In this document: positions 48,079 through 56,929 of the stretch, piece by piece
Position numbering within the stretch: the stretch's first letter is position 1
How the letters are laid out: each line of letters opens with the position of its first letter
Position numbers and translations under genes: made by a program
Notes under the pieces: generated by a model
Told to the model about the DNA's origin: nothing
The model's database searches: none
Seen by the model: the letters and a program-made list of their open reading frames with translations, nothing else
Source of the DNA: Devosia ginsengisoli
GTDB lineage: Bacteria; Pseudomonadota; Alphaproteobacteria; Rhizobiales; Devosiaceae
NCBI RefSeq assembly: GCF_024707105.1
Contig: NZ_JANQAJ010000013.1
Location: forward strand, 186,001-250,000
Length of the DNA stretch: 64,000 nt
Reading direction: 5' to 3'

Positions 48079-49470
48079 TCACGCTACCCTGAAGCTCTGT
48101 CCGGCCAATCGGGCAGCGTCTGCCCAGTCGCCGGCCGCAACCGCTTCGCCTACGAAAATGATTGCCGGACCGTCGCTGAACGCAACCTGACCGGCCGAAA
48201 GGGCACCCAGCGTGCCCGCATAAGTGGATTTGTCGGCCCGGCCGGCATTGACCACGATGCCGACAGGCAAGCTCGGTGCCGCGCCATGCGCGACCAGCCT
48301 GGCGGCGACATCCGATGCGATGGACTTGCCCATATAGAGCGCCAGCGTGAGGCCCGACTGCGCCAGCGCGGCCCAATGGCTGAGTTCACCATCGTCGGCG
48401 CCATGGGCGGTGGCCATGATGAAGCCTGATGACACCTTGCGCAGGGTGACCGGCGTGGCGGTATCGGCGGCAGCGGCCAGGGCGGCGCTGATGCCCGGCA
48501 CGATCTGCCAGGCGATGCCCGCCTTGCGCAGGGCGGCGATTTCCTCGCCGGCGCGGCCGAAGATCATCGGATCGCCCGACTTGAGGCGGGCGACGCGCTT
48601 GCCCTGCCGCGCCAGCCGCACGATCAGCGTATTGATCTGCGCCTGCGAAAAGCTGTGATGGCCCTTGGCCTTGCCGACATCGATACGCTCGGCATCGCGC
48701 CGGCCCATGTCGATGACGACTGATGGCACCAACTGGTCATGCACGATGACATCGGCTTCCTGCAGCAGCCGCTGGGCGCGCAGGGTGAGCAGGTCTTCCG
48801 AACCGGGGCCGGCGCCGATCAGCCAGACCACGCCCTGCCCTTCGGCACGGGCATGCGCGGCCAGCAGGGTTTCGGCAGCCTCGAGCCCCTGCCCCCTGAT
48901 ATCGGCGGCTTCCACTTCGGGCGAGGTCACCAGCGCTTCATAGAAGCGGCGGCGGGCCGGACCATCGTGAATCAGCTTCTCAGCCGCGTGGCGCAAGCCC
49001 CCGGCGAGCCTGGCGATTTTCCCGATGCGCGGCGACAGCATGGCCTCGATGCGGGCACGCACCAGCCGGGCCAGCACCGGCGCATCGCCTTCGGTGGAGA
49101 TGGCGACGGTCAACGGGGCGCGGTCGACGATCGAGGGCGTGTAGAAATCGCATTCGGCCGGCACATCGACCACATTGAGCGGAATGCCACGCGCCCGCGC
49201 CTCGGCCTTGGCCAGTTCGGCATCGGGGCCTTCTTCGGCGACGAAGAGCAAGGCCGCATTCTCGAGATCACCGGGCACGAAGGCGCGCTCAATCACCTCG
49301 ACGGCGAAGGCGCTGAAATCGGCCTGGATGTGGCGGGAAATAATGACTACCGAAGCAGTCGTCTTAGTTACCAATCGGACCTTGTTGAGGGCTTCATCAC
49401 CACCGCCGAGGATGACGATGCGCTGACCCAGTACTTTGTAGCTCAACGGAAATGTGTTGAGTTGACCCAT
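48079..49470 (-). CDS. cysG: Siroheme synthase CysG
   Basis: N-terminal LSYKVLGQRIVILGGGDEALNKVRL; C-terminal GAGPGSEDLLTLRAQRLLQEADVIVHDQLV ... LKSGDPMIFGRAGEE. Confidence 0.95.
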   Translation of the reverse strand: MGQLNTFPLSYKVLGQRIVILGGGDEALNKVRLVTKTTASVVIISRHIQADFSAFAVEVIERAFVPGDLENAALLFVAEEGPDAELAKAEARARGIPLNVVDVPAECDFYTPSIVDRAPLTVAISTEGDAPVLARLVRARIEAMLSPRIGKIARLAGGLRHAAEKLIHDGPARRRFYEALVTSPEVEAADIRGQGLEAAETLLAAHARAEGQGVVWLIGAGPGSEDLLTLRAQRLLQEADVIVHDQLVPSVVIDMGRRDAERIDVGKAKGHHSFSQAQINTLIVRLARQGKRVARLKSGDPMIFGRAGEEIAALRKAGIAWQIVPGISAALAAAADTATPVTLRKVSSGFIMATAHGADDGELSHWAALAQSGLTLALYMGKSIASDVAARLVAHGAAPSLPVGIVVNAGRADKSTYAGTLGALSAGQVAFSDGPAIIFVGEAVAAGDWADAARLAGQSFRVA

Positions 49471-49671
49471 TGGAACCCTGATTGTGCGTAGCAGGAAAAT
49501 AATCCAAACCAGCCCATCGCGGCAAGACGTTGAAATTCAATAGCTTTTTTATTTCCCTGTGAAGGGCCGGCGTGGAATGCCTCGCATGCCTTTGGCGCAT
49601 AGAAGCTAAATGAATCTTCGCGCGGGGAAGCGGGAGAAATTTTCGCTCGCCCATGGCGTGCCCGAATGCCT

Positions 49672-49992
49672 CTAGCCCTGGCGGCTCGGCACGTGGACGA
49701 CCAGCCCGTCCAGCTCGTCCTTGACCTTGATCTGGCAGGAGAGGCGGCTCTGAGCTTTCACGTCGAAGGCGAAATCGAGCATGTCTTCTTCCATCACAGA
49801 CGGGCCGCCGACCGTTTCGGTCCAGGCGTCGTCGACATAGACGTGGCAGGTGGCACAGGTGCAGGCGCCGCCGCATTCGGCGACAATGCCGGGAATGCCA
49901 TTCATGATGGCTGTTTCCATCACCGTGGCGCCGTTTTCGCCCTCTGTCTCGATGCGTTCGCCGTCCTGCTGGACGAATGTGATCTTGGTCAT
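49672..49992 (-). CDS. 2Fe-2S ferredoxin
   Basis: [20 protein letters not shown] ... SRLSCQI. Confidence 0.92.
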   Translation of the reverse strand: MTKITFVQQDGERIETEGENGATVMETAIMNGIPGIVAECGGACTCATCHVYVDDAWTETVGGPSVMEEDMLDFAFDVKAQSRLSCQIKVKDELDGLVVHVPSRQG

Positions 49993-50068
49993 GGTGTCTT
50001 CGGGCTTGCTGATTGCATCGTATATAGGCGATGGGCGGGGATTTAAAAAGCCATAGCTTGGAAAAGCT

Positions 50069-51244
50069 CTAGAGCCCGAGCAAGCCTTCCAGGTAATGCC
50101 GCTCGATGCCGAACAGCGCCTTGGTTTCGGCGATCTGCCTGAGCACGGCTTCGCGATCCCGCCCTGCCCGCCCGTCCTTTTCGGCGACAACAAGATTGTT
50201 CTTGGGCGTGTGAGCGTCCGAGACGAATTCGAACACCTTGACCCGGTAGCCGCTGAGTTCGAGTAACAGGGCACGCAAAGTGTCGGTGACCATTTCCGCC
50301 TGGCGCTCGAGGAAGATGCCGTGGCGCAGCAGGACGCCGAGTTCGGCGGCCGGCTTGCCGGCTTCCATCTGGCGACGGATTTGCTTGTGGCAGCAGGGGG
50401 CGACGGCGATCAGCGCGGCACCCGCCTTGATGCCCTGATAGATGGCGTCGTCGGTGGCGGTGTCGCAGGCATGGAGCGCAATGACGGCATCGGCGCCAGC
50501 GGCGTCATAGTCGAGGATGGTGCCGGGGACGAAGCTGAGGCCGCTAAAGCCCGAAGCGGCGGCGGTGGCATTGCCGTCGGCCACCAGCTTGTCGCGCAGT
50601 TCGACGCCGATGATGTCGGCGGGGCGGTTAGCGACAGTGGCGAGGTAGTCGTAGAGAGCGAAATCGAGATAGCCCTTGCCGGCGCCCATATCGATTATGC
50701 GAGGCTTGTCGGCCTTGATGGCTTGAATCAATGGCGCGAAAATCTCGACCATCTTGTTGATTTGCCTGAACTTGTCCTGCGCGTCATTGCGGACCTGTCC
50801 GTCCTTGCCTGTGATGCCGAGGGCATGGAGCCAGGGCTTGTTCGTCTCGCCCAGCGGACGATTCTTGGCGCGGTCATGGGTGGTCGGGGGCGCGGCGCGG
50901 CCCGCCACTTCGCTGCGCTTGAGGCGGACCTTGTCGCCATTGCGCTCGAAGGTGAGGTCGAATTCGGTGGTGGCGAGGCGGGCGCTGCGGAATTCGTCGC
51001 GCAGGGCAGTGCGCAGATTGCCCAGGGCTTCGGGCTGGATTTGGTTCTTGATGATGTCGCGCGTCTTGTAGTGGAAGGTGAAGCTGAACTTCTCCACTCC
51101 CTTGGCGACGATCTTCTTGACGTCGATAGTCTTGAGGTCGGCTTCGCTGCCGTGATAGCCGCCGAGCCGGAGGCCGACCAGCGTATTGCCGGCAAAGGCT
51201 ACCTTCACGGCGCCCAGGAATTCCTCGATGCGCTCGGTACTCAA
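50069..51244 (-). CDS. SAM-dependent methyltransferase
   Basis: [52 protein letters not shown] start overlaps prfC stop. Confidence 0.82.
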   Translation of the reverse strand: MSTERIEEFLGAVKVAFAGNTLVGLRLGGYHGSEADLKTIDVKKIVAKGVEKFSFTFHYKTRDIIKNQIQPEALGNLRTALRDEFRSARLATTEFDLTFERNGDKVRLKRSEVAGRAAPPTTHDRAKNRPLGETNKPWLHALGITGKDGQVRNDAQDKFRQINKMVEIFAPLIQAIKADKPRIIDMGAGKGYLDFALYDYLATVANRPADIIGVELRDKLVADGNATAAASGFSGLSFVPGTILDYDAAGADAVIALHACDTATDDAIYQGIKAGAALIAVAPCCHKQIRRQMEAGKPAAELGVLLRHGIFLERQAEMVTDTLRALLLELSGYRVKVFEFVSDAHTPKNNLVVAEKDGRAGRDREAVLRQIAETKALFGIERHYLEGLLGL

Positions 51245-52842
51245 TGCCGTTCCTTGGTGGTGAGGAAGCGGATATTGGGGAAATCCTGCTTGGCGCGATC
51301 GGCCCACCAGGCGTTTTGCGCGAGGAAGACCGGCGCGCCGGTGCGATCCTCGGCCATGTTCATCTTCTGGGCGGTGATGAAGCGGTCGAGTTCCTTGGGA
51401 TCGTCGCTCTCGATCCAGCGGGCCACTTCGTAGTTGAGGCTCTCGAAGGTGATCGGCACGCCATATTCCTTGGCGACGCGGCTGGACAGCACTTCGAGCT
51501 GGAGCTGGCCGACCACGCCCACGATCCAGTCGGCGCCGACCGTGCGGCGGAACACCTGGGTGACCCCCTCCTCGGAGAGGTCGCTGAGGGCCTTGGCCAT
51601 CTGCTTGGTCTTCATGTGATCGGTGAGGCGGACGCGGCGGATGATTTCCGGGGCGAAATTGGGAATGCCGGTGACGTTGATGGTGGCGCCTTCGGTGAGC
51701 GTATCGCCCACCGACAGCGTGCCGTGATTGGGGATGCCGACAATGTCGCCGGCCACGGCCTGCTCGGCCAGCTCGCGGTCATTGCCGAAGAAGAACATGG
51801 GATTGGATACCGCCATATCCTTGCCGGAGCGGACATTCTTGAGGCGCATGCCACGGGTGAAGGTGCCCGAGCACAGGCGGACGAAGGCGATACGGTCGCG
51901 GTGGTTGGCGTCCATATTCGCCTGCACCTTGAACACGAAGCCGGTGACCTTTTTCTCGCTCGGCTCGATCGGCGCGGGAATGGCCGGCTGCGGACGCGGC
52001 TCGGGACCCCATTCACCCAGGGTGCGGAGCAATTCGGCGACGCCAATGCCCTTGAGGGCCGAGCCGAACAGGACCGGGCTCAGATGGCCGGCATGGAAGG
52101 TTTCGAGATCGAAGGGCGGCAGCATGGCCGTGGCCATTTCGAGGGTTTCGAGCGCCACCATGAAGACGGGGTCATCGACCAGTGTCTCGTTGTCGAGCAG
52201 GTCTTCGATGGCATTGTATTCGGCGACGGGCTTGCCCTGCGGGCTGAGCACGCGCTTTTCGAACAGGTCGAGATAACCGTGGAAATCGACACCCTGCCCG
52301 ATGGGCCAGAGGACGGGGGTAAGGTCGAGCGCCAGCTTGCCCTGGATTTCATCGATCAGGTCGAGCGGGGCCAGGCCCTCGCGGTCCACCTTGTTGATGA
52401 AGGTGATGATGGGAATGTCGCGCAACCGGCAGACTTCGAACAGCTTCTGCGTCTGGCTCTCGATGCCCTTGGCCGCGTCGATGACCATGATGGCCGCGTC
52501 GACGGCGGTGAGGGTGCGATAGGTGTCCTCGGAAAAATCCGAGTGACCGGGCGTATCGAGCAGGTTGAGCGTCAGCCCGTCATATTCGAAGGTCATCACC
52601 GACGAGGTGATGGAAATGCCGCGCTGCTGCTCCATTTCCATCCAGTCCGAACGGGTCGAGCGCACGCCCGACTTGCCACGCACCGCACCGGCCGACTGGA
52701 TGGCGCCCGCGGCGGCCAGCAGGCGTTCGGTCAGCGTCGTCTTGCCGGCGTCCGGGTGCGAAATGATCGCAAAGGTGCGGCGGGTGCGGAACGGCTCGGC
52801 ATTGGGCCGGGGCGAAACCTCGGCGGCGGAGGACAAGGACAT
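51241..52842 (-). CDS. prfC: Peptide chain release factor 3
   Basis: RRTFAIISHPDAGKTTLTERLL, LLDTPGHSDFSEDTYRTL, FINKVDREG. Confidence 0.96.
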   Translation of the reverse strand: MSLSSAAEVSPRPNAEPFRTRRTFAIISHPDAGKTTLTERLLAAAGAIQSAGAVRGKSGVRSTRSDWMEMEQQRGISITSSVMTFEYDGLTLNLLDTPGHSDFSEDTYRTLTAVDAAIMVIDAAKGIESQTQKLFEVCRLRDIPIITFINKVDREGLAPLDLIDEIQGKLALDLTPVLWPIGQGVDFHGYLDLFEKRVLSPQGKPVAEYNAIEDLLDNETLVDDPVFMVALETLEMATAMLPPFDLETFHAGHLSPVLFGSALKGIGVAELLRTLGEWGPEPRPQPAIPAPIEPSEKKVTGFVFKVQANMDANHRDRIAFVRLCSGTFTRGMRLKNVRSGKDMAVSNPMFFFGNDRELAEQAVAGDIVGIPNHGTLSVGDTLTEGATINVTGIPNFAPEIIRRVRLTDHMKTKQMAKALSDLSEEGVTQVFRRTVGADWIVGVVGQLQLEVLSSRVAKEYGVPITFESLNYEVARWIESDDPKELDRFITAQKMNMAEDRTGAPVFLAQNAWWADRAKQDFPNIRFLTTKERH

Positions 52843-53015
52843 GGATTCTGCTGGACTGTTGGGGCTGCGGCAAGGGCGCAGCACGTCAATATTGGGGCGC
52901 TCTATATGCTTTGACAACCGCCCGGTCAAACCACCCCGCCGTGACGGCTGCCCTGACATTGCGCCTCGATACGGGCCGCGGTAACCTGACGCCGCAATCA
53001 CCGCCGAGGTCGATC

Positions 53016-53705
53016 GTGCATCAGGTAGAGCACCGCCACGACGTTCATCCACTGGTCCAGTCGGTGACCCACAGCGTGTTCACCATGGCTGGGGTGGTGG
53101 AATTCCTGCCCGATCACTGCTGGGACATCACCTTCATCCGCAATCGGCAGGGCACGTTCGTGCTGCGCACCGGGCTGACCACGCGCCCCGTACACTTCGA
53201 CGTGGAGCCGGGCGACGAGAACTTCGCCATCGCCTTCAAGCCTTTTGCCTATATGCCGCTCATGCCGGGCGAATTGATGCGCGACGAAGGCGTGGTGCTC
53301 GACATGGCTGGCCCCGATCGCTTCATGCTGGGAGTGCAGAGCTTTGAAATTCCGCGGCTGGATAATGTCGAGGATTTCGTGCGGCGCCTGATCGGGACCG
53401 AGGCGGTGGAAACCAACCGCCTGGTGGCCTCGGTGGTGTCGGGCCATCCCGATGCGGCGACCGAGCGCACCTTGCAGCGACATTTCCTCAAGACGACAGG
53501 CATGACGCTCAAGACTTATGGGCAGATTGCACGGGCACGGCGCGCCCTGACGGAACTGGCCGGGGGAATGCCGGCAGCCGAGGTCGCTTACGCCCTCGGC
53601 TATGCGGACCAGCCGCATCTCATTCGCTCGCTGCGCACCTTCATGGGCACGACGCCCGGACAGGTTGCCCGGGCGCCGCAAGGCGATTTCAGCGCAACTG
53701 GCTGA
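53016..53705 (+). CDS. AraC-family transcriptional regulator
   Basis: C-terminal ERTLQRHFLKTTGMTLKTYGQIARARRALTELAGGMPAAEVAYALGYADQPHLIRSLRTFMGTTPGQ; GTG start. Confidence 0.88.
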   Translation: MHQVEHRHDVHPLVQSVTHSVFTMAGVVEFLPDHCWDITFIRNRQGTFVLRTGLTTRPVHFDVEPGDENFAIAFKPFAYMPLMPGELMRDEGVVLDMAGPDRFMLGVQSFEIPRLDNVEDFVRRLIGTEAVETNRLVASVVSGHPDAATERTLQRHFLKTTGMTLKTYGQIARARRALTELAGGMPAAEVAYALGYADQPHLIRSLRTFMGTTPGQVARAPQGDFSATG

Positions 53706-54822
53706 AGAAGGACTGCATATCCGCCACCAGCGCTTCGGAGGCATCAGCGGCGGCGAAGTGCCCGCCGCTCTCCATTTCGGTCCACTGCACGATATTGCTG
53801 AAGGAGCGTTCGGCAAAGGTGCGGACGGAGCGGAAGTCGTTGGCGAAGGAGGCGACAGCCGTCGGAACGGCGGTGGGGATTTCACGGTAGCCGCCGCCAG
53901 TCTGCGCGCCTTCGAGGAAGAAATTGCCCTGCCCGCTGCCCGAGGCCGTGAACCAGAAGATGGCGGTATTGGTCAGGAACAGTTCGCGGTCGAAACTGGT
54001 TGCCGCTTCGCCTTCGAAGCCGAAGAACAGTTCGGCATTCCAGGCCAATTGGGCCACCGGGGAATCCACCAGGCCATAGGCCAGCGTGCCGGGGCGTTTG
54101 GACTGGATATCGGCATAGCCATTGTATTTCTGGAATTTTTCCAGGTTGGCGAAGCCGGCCAGTTCGAACGGGCTGAGCGTATCCATTTCGCCCGGTGCGC
54201 CGGACGGGAAGGCGAAGACCTGTTGCAGGTGGACGCCGATCAGGCCTTCCGGATTGAGAATGGCCAATTCGCGTGACACCAGTGCGCCGGCATCGCCGCC
54301 CTGGGCGCCGTAGCTGGCATAGCCGAGACGCTTCATCAGCACATCCCAGGCGGCGGCGGTCCGCACCGGCTCCCAGCCAGGACCGGCCAGCGGCGTCGAG
54401 AAGCCGTAGCCGGGCAGCGAGGGGATGACGAGGTGGAATGCCTGCGCGCCGGGCTTGCCATGAGCCTTGGGGTCGGTCAGCGGCCCGATGACGGGCAGGT
54501 ATTCGACGAAGCTCGACGGCCAGCCATGGGTCAGCACCAGGGGGATCGCATCGGGCTCGGGCGAGCGGACATGCAGGAAATGGATGGTCTGGCCATCGAT
54601 CTCGGTCAGGAATTGCGGATAGGCGTTGAGGCGGGTCTCCCAGGCGCGCCAGTCATAGCTATTGAGCCACTGTTCGGCCAGTTCGCGGATGAAGTGGACG
54701 GGCTGGCCGTGGCTCCAGTCGCGGGAAAAACTATCGGGAAACCGGGCATTGCGCAGGCGCTGGTGCAGGTCATCAAGCTGGGCGGCGTCGATGGCGATCT
54801 TGAACGGGGTGATGTCGGTCAT
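53689..54822 (-). CDS. Epoxide hydrolase family protein (EHN domain, alpha/beta fold)
   Basis: MTDITPFKIAIDAAQLDDLHQRLRNARFPD; LVLTHGWPSSFVEYLPVIGPL; GGDAGALVSRELA. Confidence 0.92.
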   Translation of the reverse strand: MTDITPFKIAIDAAQLDDLHQRLRNARFPDSFSRDWSHGQPVHFIRELAEQWLNSYDWRAWETRLNAYPQFLTEIDGQTIHFLHVRSPEPDAIPLVLTHGWPSSFVEYLPVIGPLTDPKAHGKPGAQAFHLVIPSLPGYGFSTPLAGPGWEPVRTAAAWDVLMKRLGYASYGAQGGDAGALVSRELAILNPEGLIGVHLQQVFAFPSGAPGEMDTLSPFELAGFANLEKFQKYNGYADIQSKRPGTLAYGLVDSPVAQLAWNAELFFGFEGEAATSFDRELFLTNTAIFWFTASGSGQGNFFLEGAQTGGGYREIPTAVPTAVASFANDFRSVRTFAERSFSNIVQWTEMESGGHFAAADASEALVADMQSFFSQLR

Positions 54823-54930
54823 TTGTCGGTCCTCGCTGTGCTGGCTTCGACCTCCGAAGCCCTGCCCCGGTTGTAGGAAAAGGGGGCGCGGCGGGATTGA
54901 AGATTTCCGACAAACGGGGGGCGGTGGGGC

Positions 54931-55057
54931 CACGCCCTCGTGGTTCGAGGCGCTGAAGAAGCGCACCTCACCATGAGGGCTACTTTTAGCTCGATGTTCC
55001 AGTAGCCCTCATGGTGAGGCGCGAGCTCTTGCGAGCCTCGAACCACGAGGGCGTGCC
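54931..55057. repeat. REP/BIME-like inverted repeat, copy E, inverted arrangement
   Basis: CACGCCCTCGTGGTTCGAGGCGCTGAAGAAGCGCACCTCACCATGAGGGCTAC ... GTAGCCCTCATGGTGAGGCGCGAGCTCTTGCGAGCCTCGAACCACGAGGGCGTG. Confidence 0.88.
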
Positions 55058-55064
55058 ACCAGGG

Positions 55065-55823
55065 TCAGGCCAGAATGGGCGCCCCAAAACCCACCACATC
55101 TGACACGCGGCGGAAACCGGCGAAGACCGCGCCGCCCCTTGCTGCCAGTTCGCGCTCGCACAGGGCGAGCAAGGCGGCGCCATCGCCCGCCGCCGCCGTG
55201 GCCATGGCAGCGGAGAGCTGGTCCGCCAGGGCAGCATCGACTGCGCGCAGGCGGCGTGGCAGCCATTTGCCGGCACCGGACCAGTGGCCTCGCCCCCAAA
55301 GCATGAGGTCGACCAGTTTGGGATAAAGCGTGACGGCGATGGCCAGCATCTCTTCCCGGTCGCGATAGCCCCGCAGGTCGTCGGCCAGGTCGGACACCTG
55401 ATAGAGCAAAAATTCCAGCCGTTCCCCATTCAGCGGCGCCGGACCGGCCTTGAGCAGGCTGGCGGCCCTGGCCCTGAGCGCCGCCGCCCCTTTGACATGT
55501 GCGCCCACGATCCGGCCTTCGACGACCATGTTGATCATGACGGGTCGGCCATTTTCGACATCGCGCCCAAGAAACACGTCGAGCGTTGCCGGGTCCTGCA
55601 CGAAGGCCTCGACCGGAAAGCCTTCCTCCACGAAGGATTCCCGCCAGGCGCGCTCCAGCCGGGGATAGATGACCACCATGTCGATATCGGAACCGATGGT
55701 GCCCTGCCCGCGCATGATCGAGCCGGCGACGAAGGCAAAATGCGCGCCGGCGAAGCGCGTTTCCAATGCATGGGCAGCGACAGCCAAAGCCTGGTTGGCA
55801 AGGATGCCCGGATGATATTGGTT
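55065..55823 (-). CDS. Nucleotidyltransferase-domain protein
   Basis: AFVAGSIMRGQGTIGSDIDMVVIYPRLE (GS-x-DxD pattern); alternative start at 55859. Confidence 0.8.
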   Translation of the reverse strand, partial: NQYHPGILANQALAVAAHALETRFAGAHFAFVAGSIMRGQGTIGSDIDMVVIYPRLERAWRESFVEEGFPVEAFVQDPATLDVFLGRDVENGRPVMINMVVEGRIVGAHVKGAAALRARAASLLKAGPAPLNGERLEFLLYQVSDLADDLRGYRDREEMLAIAVTLYPKLVDLMLWGRGHWSGAGKWLPRRLRAVDAALADQLSAAMATAAAGDGAALLALCERELAARGGAVFAGFRRVSDVVGFGAPILA

Positions 55824-55860
55824 CATCTGATATGTCCTGGTAGGCGGACATGCGGGCATT

Positions 55861-55890
55861 AAAAAACCCCGCTCGTGTCCGGCGGGGTTG
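55861..55890 (-). terminator. Rho-independent terminator/attenuator upstream of the nucleotidyltransferase
   Basis: Minus strand caaccccgccggacacgagcggggtttttt. Confidence 0.85.
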
Positions 55891-55918
55891 TTGACGTCAG
55901 TCCTGATCGAAAATCAGA

Positions 55919-55987
55919 TCACACGATGCCATTCCCCCGCAAGGCGGTGGTGGTGCGCATAATGGACATCATGTGGTTCGCGATCAT
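55919..55987 (-). other. Possible leader peptide ORF MIANHMMSIMRTTTALRGNGIV
   Basis: 22-codon ORF with three consecutive ACC codons just upstream of a terminator and the nucleotidyltransferase gene. Confidence 0.35.
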
Positions 55988-56029
55988 GGCCGGACCCTAG
56001 CGAGGGTGCCTGCCGCGGTCAATGCCGGT

Positions 56030-56422
56030 TCAGGCCGGCTCGTTGCTCAGCATGCGCGCGATAAAGGTGCGGACTTCCTCGATGGCCATGCCCAGATCGG
56101 CAATGCGCTCGGGGGTCAGCGGGCGTCCGGCCTGCATTTCGACCTCGGCCGCCTTGGCGAGGTCGGCAATGGTCCAGGCGCCGACGCCACTGGCCGCGCC
56201 CTTGATGGAATGGAGGTTGATCGCCAGGTCATCGTAGCTGGCAGCCAGTTCGAGGCGCTCGAAATAGGTTTCGACCGTGGTGTCGAAGAGACGAAGGATT
56301 TCGTATTCGAGATGCTCGTCGCCCAGGCACTGCTTGGCCAGATGCACCAGGTCGATGGGACGCATGGGCCGGACATGGGAAGCCTGTTCGAGCTTTTCGA
56401 CCGCTGCTGATCGCTGCGCCAT
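56030..56422 (-). CDS. Hpt-domain histidine phosphotransfer protein
   Basis: AINLHSIKGAASGVGAWTIADLAKAAE carries the HxxKG phosphotransfer motif. Confidence 0.85.
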   Translation of the reverse strand: MAQRSAAVEKLEQASHVRPMRPIDLVHLAKQCLGDEHLEYEILRLFDTTVETYFERLELAASYDDLAINLHSIKGAASGVGAWTIADLAKAAEVEMQAGRPLTPERIADLGMAIEEVRTFIARMLSNEPA

Positions 56423-56512
56423 TCTGGCGGCTCCTTAACTGGTGCGGCGACGCGCCCCGGGGACAATGCCGCATTGAGTGAAGGTAGAGCGGGCGGGTGA
56501 ACAGGTGATTAA

Positions 56513-56657
56513 GGAGACCGTTTGGAAACTCTGCTCCAGCGGCCATCTGACGCGATATTCTGCGCTTCCGCTGCTCACGTACCTAACCTACGCTGTGCTC
56601 CGGTTCTCGAAAATCACGCCAGTTGACTCGCCGGAGCGAGTTTCCGAAACGGTCTCC
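56513..56657. repeat. ~145-bp imperfect palindrome (RIME/MITE-like)
   Basis: ggagaccgtttggaaactctgctcc (56513-56537) versus ggagcgagtttccgaaacggtctcc (56633-56657), with weaker internal symmetry. Confidence 0.8.
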
Positions 56658-56715
56658 AAGCCACATCTTCGCCTTTGTTTGGCGGTTCTGATGGCCGCGC
56701 TTCATCCCCAGAAAA

Positions 56716-56730
56716 TTAACCTTTGGGTAA
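56716..56730. promoter_or_regulatory. CtrA-like box TTAA-N7-GTAA
   Basis: ttaacctttgggtaa upstream of the giant coiled-coil gene. Confidence 0.35.
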
Positions 56731-56929
56731 GAAAGCGTTCGGTTTGGTTCAAATTGAATGTATTACTGGGCTTTGAACCAGCGCGCGGCGGCGAGGGTTG
56801 AGGGACGATGCGGGGCATTTGCATCGAATTGCTTCCATTTGACGATGCCACCGGAAACGGGTGCAGAGTCATAACAACTCCCATGGTCCGCCTTGTTGCT
56901 GTGAAGCCGACGCGAGAGTTGTAAAGAGT

